In this document: positions 45,913 to 56,992 of the stretch, in pieces
Layout: every line of letters starts with the position of its first letter
How positions within the stretch are numbered: position 1 is the first letter of the stretch
Assembly (NCBI GenBank): GCA_029378245.1
Contig: JARKIF010000011.1
Coordinates: 744,001 to 808,000, forward strand
Origin: Roridomyces roridus
Lineage: Eukaryota; Basidiomycota; Agaricomycetes; Agaricales; Mycenaceae
Reading direction: 5' to 3'
DNA: 64,000 nt
Position numbers and translations under genes: made by a program
The notes under the pieces: generated by a model
What the model saw: the letters and a program-made list of their open reading frames with translations, nothing else
The model's database searches: none
What the model was told of the DNA's origin: nothing

Positions 45913-47375
45913 CTACGCCTTCCACCTCCAAACTCCCTTATCCCTCGCATCCAACCACCTCACATACGCCATACACATGCCCGCCAAGAGTAACAACATC
46001 CCATCATACAACACCACATGCTCAAACCGCGCCTTCAAACCCCGCAAATCCACCATCCCCACTGTAGCACCTCCACGTGCATGACTACCAAGTAACGCCC
46101 CAGCCACCGGCGCACCCATCAACGACCCCATCCCCCGCACGAAATACACCGCCCCATTGACACGCGCATAATTCTCCACCCCGTAAATCTCGGTAATCGT
46201 CGTCGGCACAAGTGCATTGTACCCTCCGGCGTAGATCCCATACATCACCACGAAAGCGATGAATCGTGCTCGGGGAGCGGAGTACCAGAGAGCAAAGACG
46301 GAGAGAGCGGAGAGGAAGGCTGAGATGACGATGGTGTTTTGTCGACCGGCCGTGTCGGCGAGGACGCCCATGAGGATTCGGGCGATGGAGTTGACGGCGC
46401 TGTTGAGGGAGAGGAGGAGGGAGGCCGTGGAGCGTGGGTATGCGAGTACGGAGGTCGAGTACGAGGTCATGTAGTATAGGGGAATCACGTTGCCCGCGGC
46501 TTGGAGGAAGGCACCCATGGCTTGGTAGACGAACGTGCCGCGTTTGACGAGGGCCATGTTGAGTCCCGTGCTTTGCCTTGCCCCGGTTGCGCTCGCTCGT
46601 CGACGGATGACGGCCGAAACGGGAATACTCACGGCAAAGTTCCATCCTGCGAGGATCCGTAGCGCGGTACGGATGCCGTATCGGTCCAGCAGTATTTGCA
46701 GCACGGGAGCCATGATGAGGCCGCCAATGCCTGCGCCGGAGAGGATAATCCCCATAGCGAAGCCGCGGTGGCGGTCAAAGTACGTCGGGGCGATGGACAT
46801 TATGGGGAAGTAGTACATGGAGGACCCAAGACCGTACATGAGCGCTTGAGTGAGGAAGAGTTGCCATAACTGCGGGTAGCAATTAGGAGGAGCCCATTCG
46901 ACAGGGAAGTGAGGACGCACGGCATTACAGTAGCTCGCAAGCAAGAGTCCGAGGCTCATGATCGCTGCCCCAGCGAAGGTCACGAGTTTGACGCTCTTGA
47001 AGCGCGCAATGAGCGGATTGACGAAGATCCCTCCGCTCCAGGTCAGCCCACTGCCTATAGTCCCCACAAGCGAAACGAGAGCTTCGTTCCCCCGTGCTGA
47101 AGGAATGTTGCTGTCCGCAGAGGTGTAGAACTCCTAGAACCGTTCGATTAACGAATAAAATAAAGGTTTCAACGCACCTGGAATATCCCAAAGACGCTGT
47201 TTATCCCTATAATATGCAAGATCATCATGAATCCCGAAAGCAGCAGCAGCGCCTGGTATGCGCGCGTCGGCGGCGGGTCATCGTCGACGGCAGGGGCGGA
47301 GGCTGAGCTGGACGTGTGCTCTCGTGCTTGCAGCTCGATGGACGACATCGGGAAGTGCGGGGCAGTGCGGGGCAT
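45913..47375 (-). CDS. Monocarboxylate-type MFS transporter, intact copy B
   Basis: Exon 1 (from 47375) gives MPRTAPHFPMSSIEL, a short cytosolic tail and TM1 LLLLSGFMMILHIIGINSVF. After an intron the chain continues EFYTSADSNIPSARG, NEALVSLVGTIGSGLTWSGG and on through TM helices. A 51 base intron after LLASYCNA splits the large exon. PIMSIAPTYFDRHRGFAMG is the usual cytosolic loop, and NALVPTTITEIYG and FVRGMGSLMGAPVAG lie in the second half. Length about 430 residues, with a GIFQEFYTS motif typical of fungal MCT-like permeases (plasma-membrane uptake of carboxylates or related solutes). Substrate unknown. It is divergently paired with the spherulin-4 gene, 386 bases apart. Confidence 0.8.
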
Positions 47376-47727
47376 GTGGTGGAAGAGTCCATTATAAAGC
47401 CTGCGGCGTTCCGATCAATTCCGAGCAAACAAACAAGGGACGGATCAATCCGGGTGCGCGACTTGCTCTTCATCGTCACTTCATGGCCTCTGCGTCCAGT
47501 GTTCATGTGGGCTGCCTTGAATGTATCTCTGGCGCGCCTTCGATTCGACTCTCTCAGCTGCCCTGTCTGAACTCCTGGGAGCCAACACCGCGGTCGGAGG
47601 TCTGATCTTCACTCACCAGTGCCGCTTTATTCTTGTAACTGTTGCCGAACGATCAGGCGAACATGCACGGAAGGTATAAAAAGACGGGGCCCATACCAGC
47701 AGGGTCACACACGGTGTCGCCTTTCGC

Positions 47728-47733
47728 TATAAA
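47728..47733 (+). promoter_or_regulatory. TATA box of spherulin-4 gene (copy B)
   Basis: TATAAA lies 34 bases before ATG 47762, identical to copy A. Confidence 0.5.
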
Positions 47734-47761
47734 GACGGGAAGCTCATGTGTCCACTTCAAC

Positions 47762-48734
47762 ATGTTTCTGCTCACCACCCTCTGTGCTCTCTTTGCTCTC
47801 TTGGCCGTTGTTCCTGTCTACGCAACCACAGGAGTAATCGTCCCACTCTACCAATTTCCCGTGACATCCGCGAATTGGGCCCCACTCGAAACAGCGTACG
47901 TCTCCCTCCCTCCCTCCCATTTCGACTCTTCCAAGTACTCCCATTGAATTTTTCAACCCCCGTGCAGGCTCAGCACATTCCCCTCCCTCCAATTCTATGT
48001 CATAATTAATCCGAATAGCGGCCCCGGCGACGCCGACTCGCAGCCCGACCCAGCGTACCAAACCAACATCCAAACCCTCCGCACGCACTCCAACGCCTTG
48101 CTCGTGGGGTACGTCCTCACGGGCTTCGGCACACGTGCCTCCGCGGATGTGTTGCAGGATATCCAGACGTATGCGGGTTGGGACGCTTCGTACGGCGTGG
48201 ATGGAATATTCTTCGACCAGACTATGGCGGGTTTCGATGCGGAGTATACGTCATATTCGGATGCAGTGCGATCGACGGCTTGGCCTAGCCGTGCTACGGG
48301 ATACGTATGTCGCTTTTGATTCCGTGCCGCGTTCAATTGAATTGAATTGCTTCCAGGTAATCATGAACCCCGGGGAAGACATCGGTAACTCCGATTACTA
48401 CTCCCTCGCGGACCAAATCGTAACCTTCGAGCAAACATACGCTGAATTCCAACAAGAGTCACCGTGCGTATGGTTCTACTCTGTATCCACCGCGGGTCTC
48501 ATGGTCTCATGTACCGTCAGAATCCCACTGGTGCACCCCGCCCAACAATCCGTGATAATCCACACCTTCACAGGCCCGGGTGTTTCGAACCAAACTCTCT
48601 CGTCCGTCGTCACGTCGCTCAAGAGTTCTGGATTCGCGAGCACGTACATTACCAACCTCAATATCAGCCAGACGGATGTGTATGCGAATTTTGGGAGTGA
48701 TTTCGCGCAGTTTGTGGCGGATGTGGCGGCGTAA
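47762..48734 (+). CDS. Spherulin-4-like secreted protein, intact copy B
   Basis: Four exons (47762-47895, 47968-48304, 48357-48463, 48521-48734) in consistent phase give 263 residues. A signal peptide (MFLLTTLCALFALLAVVPVYA) precedes the spherulation-specific family 4 domain: TTGVIVPLYQFPV, FYVIINPNSGPGDADS, NALLVGYVLTGFGTRAS, GWDASYGVDGIFFDQTM, VIMNPGEDIGNSDYY, LADQIVTFEQTYAEF. The domain has a TIM-barrel-like glycoside-hydrolase look in this family (family knowledge); some relatives act on galactosaminogalactan-type polymers. It is probably extracellular. Two TATA boxes lie upstream, and the promoter is shared with the divergent MFS gene. Confidence 0.85.
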
Positions 48735-48859
48735 CATGTGGAAATGGGACTCTGATTCGAGCTACACATTGATTCTCACCTTACTGTTACAAGAGAGTGA
48801 CTGTATGAACTGAAATCGATCAAAGAAACAAAAAAGGTGACACCACTTGAGCGAACCAT

Positions 48860-49170
48860 TTGAACACAGGGAATCGAACCCAGACAGCTGGTCAGTTGTT
48901 CTACGCTGCCTCGTGCAATTCAATTCCTTCCTTGCGATTAGTTGTTGGTTGAGCAGTAACAAGCCCGTGGCAGTGATTGGGGCAAATGTCGCAGCGCAAC
49001 GCTGACATATTAGGGTCGGAACCACAAGCGGGATTGGACAAACTCAAAATGAACTGAAATGCATGGAGCAACTGGCAAAAGGTCACACTTTCCCATTCAT
49101 TGGCAGACTGGGACTCGAACCACACGACATCTGCAACACTCCCACGACGGTGTGATGTCCGACTCTTACG
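48860..49170 (-). repeat. Shortened tRNA-like array, copy B
   Basis: It matches 27838-28280 with internal deletions. B-box complements are near 48870 (GGGAATCGAACCC) and 49110 (GGGACTCGAACCA). Confidence 0.5.
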
Positions 49171-49236
49171 CGATGTTGTCTGCGGGTGTGTGCTGCTCAC
49201 TGTCTCTCCAAGTTACAGCACGTGTGCGCATCACTC

Positions 49237-50703
49237 TCACTGTGCCTTTTTGGGATCCTCGGCAAGGAGGAATGAAGAACCCATCCCCGCGGCCACAACT
49301 CCAAGAAGGACAATGTAAACCATGTAGCCACCCGCCAAATTCCACTCCAACGATACGGCAAACAACGCCGAGGCGATGAATGGGGCCAAAGCGCGCGTGA
49401 TGGTCGATATCATCTGTGCCACCGCGTTGGTCGACGACAGCGCTGCAGGCCGCGGCGAGCTGTGGACAATGTATATTTGTGAGGCGGCTATGAATGCAGA
49501 ATTCAATGTCCACTTTCACCCGCAGCGCTGATGAACTCACCATACGCCATTCCTATCGCGAGGTTTGACGCCAACTGGATGACGACCAGCGCCCATACGA
49601 TTCCGTCGACCTTGTTCGCCCGCTGGGCAAAGAAGCTGAGTAGCGGATACGCGCCGATGCAGACGATAAAGTTGCTGAATGCGAAGATATACGTTTTTCT
49701 GGCGCCAAAACGCCGAAAGACGCGTGGAACGACAAAGATTTGGAAACAAGAGTTTGTGACGCCCCAAATCCCGCGTGTAACACCGATTTGATACGGGCTG
49801 AGTCCCAGACCGCCGTTCGGTATGCTTGTGGAATACATGAGAGGGAGCAGGACTGGATGGTTGAATTGAGTTTAATAAGAAGGGTGCAGTTGAAGGTGCT
49901 AACCTTGGTACGCAGTTTGGGAGAAGCAGAAAAAGCCATAGTTGATTAATGGGATTACAAGTCGCGGGACGAGGAGTTCTCGCAGGGAAGGAATATCTTC
50001 GTCGACGTCGCTCACTTCAACGCTGGGGGCAATGGCCCCGTAGGTCGGTGCGGCTCCCGATATTAAAGCAGTGTCCGAACTGGGTTCTGGGGAAATCCTC
50101 TTTGCCCTCCTGTTGCGAGCGAGGATGACGGGCGAAGACTACAAAAGGTTTCAGCCAAATGCAATCCCAAGGGATTCACAAACCTCTTTGAGACCAACGA
50201 GACCAATCAAGAAGAACACAAAAGAAAGCAAGGCGACAGTCGCACACGGAAGCAGGTAGGGATACTCCCGCAAAATCCGGATCTTGCCGAAAGTATCCGG
50301 CCATTGCTTCGCAGGCTCAGCAAGAAGGCCGCCGATAATGGGTCTGCAAGCGGGGTTAGATAACAGGAGGAACGCAGGAGCGGGTGTGTTTACCCAAGTG
50401 TAGACCCGCTATTCCATGACACGGGGCTGAATGCCATAATTTGCACCAGATTGGACGAATCCGAGATCTATGAATGTAATTTAGGATTATTTGTCGAGAA
50501 ATTGCGTGTACGCACCTCGGCCATGACGGTTTTGACCACCCCTAGCAGGGCATAAGCAGCGATATCTCAAAGCAACAGAACAATCACCTATATTCCCATT
50601 GAACACCCCTTGAGCGCAGCGGAATATGAGGAGCGACAGGAAAGTCTTTGACCACCCGAAGCCAATTAACGAGAAGGTCAATCCCAGGGGCCCGAGAAGC
50701 GGT
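49237..50703 (-). pseudogene. MFS drug/zinc-type (DHA1, ZIF-like) transporter lacking its N-terminus
   Basis: Read on the minus strand with short introns: GPLGLTFSLIGFGWSKTFLSLL, CAQGVFNGNIG, VVKTVMAE, DSSNLVQIMAFSPVSWNSG, PIIGGLLAEPAKQWPD, then EYPYLLPCATVALLSF, a polar central loop, YSTSIPNGGLGLSPYQIG, FRRFGARKTYIFAF and LAGGYMVYIVLLGVVAAG up to ...EDPKKAQ. This is the TM4-to-TM12 order of the ZIF-like group of fungal transporters. The homology starts abruptly at 50703, where a 72 bp repeated segment begins, so the first three or so TM segments and start codon are missing. The rest looks undamaged. It is found only in copy B of the duplication. Confidence 0.75.
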
Positions 50704-51333
50704 CAGATTTGAGTCGTTTTTAGGTCATACTTCGCTATGTGGCGTTGGTGTGGCGAGTAGCGGAGGACGTGAGACAAGTCTGACTCAACATTCAAGCCGA
50801 GAAACGTTCAAAATCCGTTGATTGGATTGCATACTTGGGCCCCCTGAAATGCAACCATCTTTGAGCCATATCAGTTTACCGAACAAAAAATGCTGGAAAG
50901 AAAAAAGAAAGAATACCTTCTTTGAATCAACTTGAAGGATTTTAGCACATGTGCGGTATGTACATAGAGCGAGCGAGAAACAGTGAACTGGAACCGAGTT
51001 TCGGTGGGATGACAGGCGCAATAAGTGCACCTCGACAGAGATGCAAACGTATCCGATTTACCCAGGGGTCCTGGGTCCAATGTCAACGCGAAGAAGTATC
51101 CGCCGAAGCCCCTACAGGCTACCCCGCTCAAACAGCTCGTTGTGGAGCGGTGCACGGGCGTCGGGACACTTAAGATGCGAGGCCTCTACTTCGTGGGGAG
51201 CCCGAGTCCTGCTGCTGTCCGATACTTTCTGTGGCCAAGTCAGATCTGCAGCGTCCGTTTTGGTCAGATTTGAGTCGTTTTTAGGTCATACTTTGCTATG
51301 TGGCGTTGATTTGGCGAGTAGCGGAGGACGTGA
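50701..51333. repeat. Pair of 72 bp direct repeats around 489 bp
   Basis: 50701-50772 and 51262-51333 are nearly identical (GGTCAGATTTGAGTCG...GCGGAGGACGTGA, about four mismatches). The left one abuts the broken MFS gene; the right one abuts the resumption of duplicated sequence. The interval between contains no clear gene. Confidence 0.85.
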
Positions 51334-52797
51334 TCAGCCCTCCATTCGCCACCTGGGATTCGTACCCAGACGACGGGTGCTAACGAAGGAATGACGTCCG
51401 TGTGCATTCTGTTCAGAGTCCAGCAGAGTGTAATTGAGTAGTAACGAAGCCGTCTGAGTTGGAATGCCGACTTTGAAGTAATACATAGGACAACAGAGGT
51501 ACTCATGCTCCGGGATTAGGGGCTGGATAGCTGGTACTCACATTCCAAGGCAAGGCAAAGGCAAAGGCCGCAGTGCGAATCCTAAAACTGTGGGGTGCTC
51601 GAGGAGGATTGGGAGCAAGAACGAGAATCTTTGATTGCCTGCGCAAAGGCTTGGGGAAGGCATGATTTTTGGGCGGACGAGGACCGGGGAGAAGTGGAGA
51701 AGTTCCGAGTCTTAAAAATTTATTTTTAAGCTCGGTCTTATCGGCCCGTTTCCCGCCAAAGTGGGGGTCCAATTTTTACCGATGACATCTTTGAGCCCTG
51801 GTTGTTTGGCTCTTACAACTTCCTTATAAGGTAATTTTGGCGGTGTTCTGGCTCCATTTGGTTGCTCTTAGTCAATTACTATTATGCCTGCTCACTTCTG
51901 CCGGCCTCCGTGTCATTAACATCTCTGCCGACGGCGAGTCGGACGCGGAACGGGACCGGAGGTCTGTTTGACAGCCGACGACAGTTCCGTTGACAGGCAC
52001 GCCTCTTGTTTTCTTGGTTTTCCACCAGCTTCGGGTTCCCACCGCCACGCATCGACTGTTTCAACAGCCCATTCCAACTCCCTCGTCTCACGTATGTAGG
52101 CCTGGCGCGCGTCTCCTGTGTCTCTCTCCTTGGCATCTCACCCAATTTCCTGGTTTTCAGCTCACTTACAACGGCCCTTTGGACGACGGACAGTAAATAT
52201 AGTGACTTGTACCCATCCTCTCTCGTGGTGTGCGGAGGAAATACCGCCTTTCTAGCATCTTTTTCGCATCTGGCTTGTAAACCATCCCCCGGGACTCATT
52301 GTCACCCATGGGCCGTGACCCGTCATCTCACCTCACTTTGTCAGTTCGAATGCCTAAGTAGTACGAAGAAGAAGCAACACCTCCTGTTATCATCCCCAAC
52401 TTCTTGTGGCCACGGGAATCACAGACTTCACCAGGCTCAACCTACAGACTCGGATTGCCATGCACCCGCAATGGCCCTCAAAAGCAGGTGGAGAAGTGGA
52501 GGTCGATTTGGGGTAGTTATCTTTTTGAGGATGAGAACAGAGTATTACTATGGGAAAGTTACGGCCCCGGCGGGTCCGTGGTGGCGGCTGGTTGAAATGA
52601 TCCTCAATTGTTTGGCACCATTGAGCACATGCTCGGCGTCTCGGCACATTTCGTAATCTTCCCTTCTTGCTTCTGACCACCATCATCTCGGGTCAGCACT
52701 CTGCAGGGCTCTCACTGGCCTCATTTCATGTTCGTCAATCGAGGCACAGCCTAATCGCTCCGCTGATTATTCCACTTTCCTAGACTTCGCCTCAAAT
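51334..52797. other. tRNA-like remnant and non-coding sequence
   Basis: 51340-51600 matches 28525-28980 of copy A, including a B-box complement (GGGATTCGTACCC near 51355). From 51600 to about 52545 the sequence has no partner in copy A and no supported gene. 52545-52797 again matches the copy A flank upstream of the F-box gene. Confidence 0.5.
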
Positions 52798-54526
52798 ATG
52801 GAGCACGCTGGTACATGCGAAGCTTGTGGCGAAACAACTTCCCTTCAAGCATCTCCACTCCCTTTCGATTCAGAAGAAATGCCTCGTATAATCGAGCACA
52901 TGCGATCCCACACCTGGCCCCCAGAAAACTCCCATTTTGCGGACGTCTGCCTTGAAGGGCCCAAGCAGCTGGCGCAGTACGATGCAGAGATCGACCAGCT
53001 ACAAAGGAAAGTCGACTCCTTGAAGGAGAAAAGGCAGCACCTTGGGACGTATGTCGATGCTTGCCGTTCGCTATTCTCCGCGATCCGCCGATTGCCCAAC
53101 GAATTGCTCGAGAAGATATTTCGCATGTGCTCGCCTCTGAGCGCACGGAAAATGTCCGACACCGACTCGCCGATGCAAGAAGCGGATCGTCTTGCAAAGC
53201 GTTACTTGTTCGAGTTGACAAAGGCTAGTTTCTACAAATGCTCTTGATTGTCCGCCAACTGATGGATGGTATACTTAGGTCTGCTCTCGCTGGCACGGCA
53301 TCGTAATGAATACGCCTACCCTGTGGTCATGGGTCGTCGTCAACCCATCTTTATGGCTCGAGCCACTCCACATAGAACCGCCCAATAAGTGGGATGGTCA
53401 CCTTCGCCTGCTTGAGCGTTCGCTTGAGAAGAGCGGTGCCTGTCCCCTCGTCGTCGACTTTTCCGTTGAAAGCATCTTTTCCGGCGCTGAACGGGCGCTG
53501 CAGATGTTGATGGATCAGGCTGGACGATGGAAAAGAGCCTACCTTCGGGCTCCCCTTGATTGTTTCCGTAATCTGGGGCAGCTCCCAATGCTGGAATTGC
53601 TCCACCTCTCGGACGACAGCTCCGGCGACAGTGACCTGTATGTGTTCGAAGCTGCGCCGCGATTGAGGCATTTCGAATTCAGGGGCCTTGCATCGAGGGT
53701 TCCACGGGTCCCGTGGTCACAACTCGAATCGTTTCTTCACTGGCATGTGCCCATGGATCCGGGCGAGCTTTCCAGCTCCCTCCAGCTGATGCACAACCTT
53801 CCCAACAAGGGCAAATTCATCCTTGACGTCGACTTGGACGAGCTCGAACCACCCTTCGCCCTGCATCCCATCTCATCCGACTTGTCGGCTCTAGCTATGC
53901 TGCTGACGGCCTGCTTCGACACTGTAGATCTCAAAGGGATACTTCAAAGCATCTTTGAAGCTCTGACGACGCCGAAACTGCATACGTTGGAGCTTCATCG
54001 CAATTGGGACGCCCCCGCCATACCCTTCTGGCCCCATGACGCATTTGCCGGATTCGTCGAGCGATCCTCGCTCGGCAAAAGCCTGACCTGCTTCGAGATC
54101 CACATACGTATCACGGAGGGGGAACTCTTGCAGTGCCTCGCGATGTTTCCGCTCCTGGAAACGCTCGTAATCTCCGATTGCACCAAGGAGAGCGAAAGCG
54201 TGCTGGTCACTGACACTCTCCTTGGACGCCTGACGATCAAGGCAGAAGCCGACGCTACTACGCCTCCGCTTATTCCCGCGTTGCATTTCTTCTCGGTCTC
54301 CTCTATTCTTCGTTTTAGTGACGAAGTTTACTGGGAGTTTCTGCTTTCACGCCTGGAATCTGGCAAGGCAGCGGAGAAACCATTCCAGGCGCGACTTTAT
54401 TGGCTAGAGCCAACGGAACGCACATTCTCGGCCGAGATGAGCTCACGAATTGTTGCGTTGGTGAGGGAACGCCGCCTGCAGTTTGATATGGGTCGTGATC
54501 CTGACGAGCCACGGCGACCAGAATAA
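52798..54526 (+). CDS. F-box protein with LRR-like C-terminus, intact
   Basis: Two exons (52798-53223 and 53279-54526) give 557 residues. The N-terminus is MEHAGTCEACGETTSLQ, then a coiled-coil (QLAQYDAEIDQLQRKVDSLK) and the F-box (IRRLPNELLEKIFRMCSPL, then VCSRWHGIVMNTPTLWSWV after the intron). The remainder is leucine-rich (LGQLPMLELLHLSD; FEIHIRITEGELLQCL; MFPLLETLVISD), as in the large family of mushroom F-box/LRR proteins. Such proteins recruit substrates to SCF ubiquitin ligases. The only intron fitting the frame begins GCTAGT and ends ATACTTAG, a GC-AG type intron of 55 bases; the truncated copy A has GCCAGT at the same site. Confidence 0.8.
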
Positions 54527-54568
54527 ACTGGGTACATCTCTCTAGTAGGTACAATATATATTTAATAT

Positions 54569-56717
54569 TCACCACGCCTCCCACTTCTGCCCACCCATCG
54601 CGACGAGCCGGTTGAAGAGCTCGTCTCTCAGCACCATCGCCGTCACACAGACCTTATCTCCTCTCCTCGTTACAATTTCCAACCCATCCGCGACCTCCTT
54701 CTCCAAAGCCCACCCAACGACGAGCCTCGCTTTCCATCCAAACCCTCCGACCTTTCTCAACTCCTTTATATCCCCCACAGCAATACTCCACACAGGTTTC
54801 AATGCCTCATTCTCACTCCCCTTGGCCCCCAAAGCAAACGCAACAGATGGAATAGTCGCCTCCTTCACGACATACACACGGCCCCTCTTGCCTTCATACC
54901 GACATGCGAAATCCACAGGACCGGTGAGCATCAGCTCCCTCGGCTGCCGTGGAACAACTCCTAACCTTCGCCGCGACGCGTCGCTGCCTGCGGTGGCTTT
55001 GACACGATCTGCCCCGAGGGCCGTGTGAACGACGCCGCGGACGCTTTTCTTGAGGACGCCAACGAGCTTGTTGGGCTTTGACTTCTGTTCGATGCCACCG
55101 GGTGAGTCCATTTTGGGAGCAGTATCAGGTTGAAGTGCAGCCTCGAGCTCTTCGGGTGTAGCGTCCAACGGTGTACCTTCTCCCAGGGCACGCAGATTAT
55201 CGTCTGAGAGCTCGACGGATTCGTCGGTGGGCGGGTATTGGCTGACTGGGGGCGGTGGGAGGGGTGCTTTGTTCGCTTCACCCATGCGAAGAAGGGTGAT
55301 GGCCAGCTGTGCGTTCGTGGGTACGCCTTTCAGAATCGTGCTGCAAAGTTGAATGTGAGAACCACTCATTACAGATAGGTGGCATTCTCACTTTCTCAGC
55401 TCCAACAGCTTCTCCCAATGCGGAACCTTGCGATTCAACCAACTCGCACCAGAGCGAATGATCGGGTCGCCGAAAAACGCGAATCCAATGCCGAATGCAA
55501 CACCCTTGACGAACATATACGCTGTGACATACAGCGAACCCAAGAAAAGTGGAACGAGGAGTACCGCCAGACGAAGTCGATGGAGGTAAGGATGAAACGG
55601 CGGCGTCGGTTCAAGCGCGTTGGCAATCCGCTCATAAGTATCCGTCACTGCGCCCACTGCATGAAAAATTGGACGAAGCTGCGTCCATACCGCTTCCTCC
55701 ATCGGGGCCTTGGCTTTATCATGCACCCCCTTCGCTGGGTTGCCCGCTTCGGACTTGGTTTGAGCATTCCGTGCTTCGGAGATGATGTCGGATGGGTCGG
55801 GGATAATTTTGTCGCCCTGGATGACGTCGCTCTGCGGTGGGTTGCTGCTTGGGCTGGCTATGGCAACGGAGGCGAGGGAGGTGACAAAGTGGGCTGCTTC
55901 CGCTTCAGCTGCTTCGCCTTTGTGCTGCTCTGGGCTTCCTGTTGCGGTGTCGGTGCTGCCGAGAATACCGGCGCGAGGTTTTTGGACGCCGCCGCTGACG
56001 GGATCGATGAGGGCGAGGGGAGCGGGGGGGAAGAGGATGGTTCGTGATGGAGGGTAGAGGATAAGGAGGAGAATTGCGGCGACCAGGGTGGGGACGAGCA
56101 AGTCGACAACCCACGCCACGAAATATACCTGGACGAAGAATGAGACTTTGTGTTGGCAGCAGAGACTGGACACGCACTGCACAAAACGCGCTCGTACGCC
56201 GAAGTTCCCGCCAAGATCGAAGCCTTGCGACATGCTTCACCACGGAGATGGCCGCAAGACCGACAGTGATATAGAGTCTCTCGACACTTGCTCTCAGCTT
56301 TCCAGCAGAAAACTCTTCGTCATCGACAACGTTGAGATCGAGTTTTCCTGGCAGAGGATATGCATATTCTTTGACATGATTCATTTGCTGCAGAGTGTCA
56401 GCGTGGATTCCGAATCAACAGATATGAGGACGCACCTTGTTAAACCGCCGTATGAGCAGCCACAGATCCTCGTTGTCGATACCCCCAATGAGTGGTTTCG
56501 CGACCTTGTCAGGATGCTGGTTCCATCCCAAATCCTGCACCTCTGGAGTGTGAATCGACCCCACCGCTCCGGAATCTTCTGGCGCTGTCTGAGCCAAAGC
56601 ATGGCTGTCGGTCGGGGATTCAGCCATGGAGTGAGCGATTTCCGTTTGTTCGGGGTCGGCGACGGGTGCTACGGTGTCGGGAATAGGTAGAAAGTCTTTG
56701 GCGCTGGGGACGTCCAT
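54569..56717 (-). CDS. DUF3292-like two-TM protein
   Basis: From ATG 56717 (MDVPSAKDFLPIPDTVAP), introns of about 50 bases join NEDLWLLIRRFNK to QMNHVKEYAYPLPGKLDL, then SWRELRRTSAFCA to VYFVAWVVDLLVPTLVAAIL (TM) and, after an Ala/Ser-rich loop, to LAVLLVPLFLGSLYVTAYMF (TM). A last intron leads into NTILKGVPTNAQLAITLLRMGE and a C-terminal beta-rich part (PVWSIAVGDIKELRKVGGFG; RGDKVCVTAMVLRDELFNRL) resembling a lipid-interaction fold of the GRAM type. The pattern matches the fungal DUF3292 family, whose role is not settled, probably in internal membranes. All exon joins are in phase, so the gene appears intact at about 600 residues. Confidence 0.75.
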
Positions 56718-56992
56718 TTTGTCGATGTGGGGAGCGATGACGGGGTTGCGCTGTTAAAGGGATTTGTGGCGCTGGCCAGACAGGAGTCCTGTGACATCAT
56801 CGGGGTCATGATCGATTCAACGTGGCGTCTGGAGGGAGGGAATCGAGCGGTAACGGAATGAGATGAGTTGAGGACGAGTCCGCTCGGGACCATGCCATCC
56901 GAACCCCGAACGTCGAGATGATGGTTTCAAGAAAAAAGGCGGTCACGCGCTCTATCAACAGGTGCAAATAAACTATGACACATTACTAAGAC
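56718..56992. other. Short intergenic gap
   Basis: This is the 5' flank of the DUF3292-like gene and 3' flank of the CrtC-like gene. Nothing else is seen. Confidence 0.4.

Larger units (their letters stand above)
42088..53620. repeat. Segmental duplication, copy B
   Basis: Same order and orientation as 20138-30315. It has additional segments not in copy A (about 49190-51333 with an MFS gene fragment; about 51600-52545 without a gene). The left edge cuts MYND-4. On the right the F-box gene continues past the homologous part, so copy B preserves the fuller right end. Confidence 0.9.
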
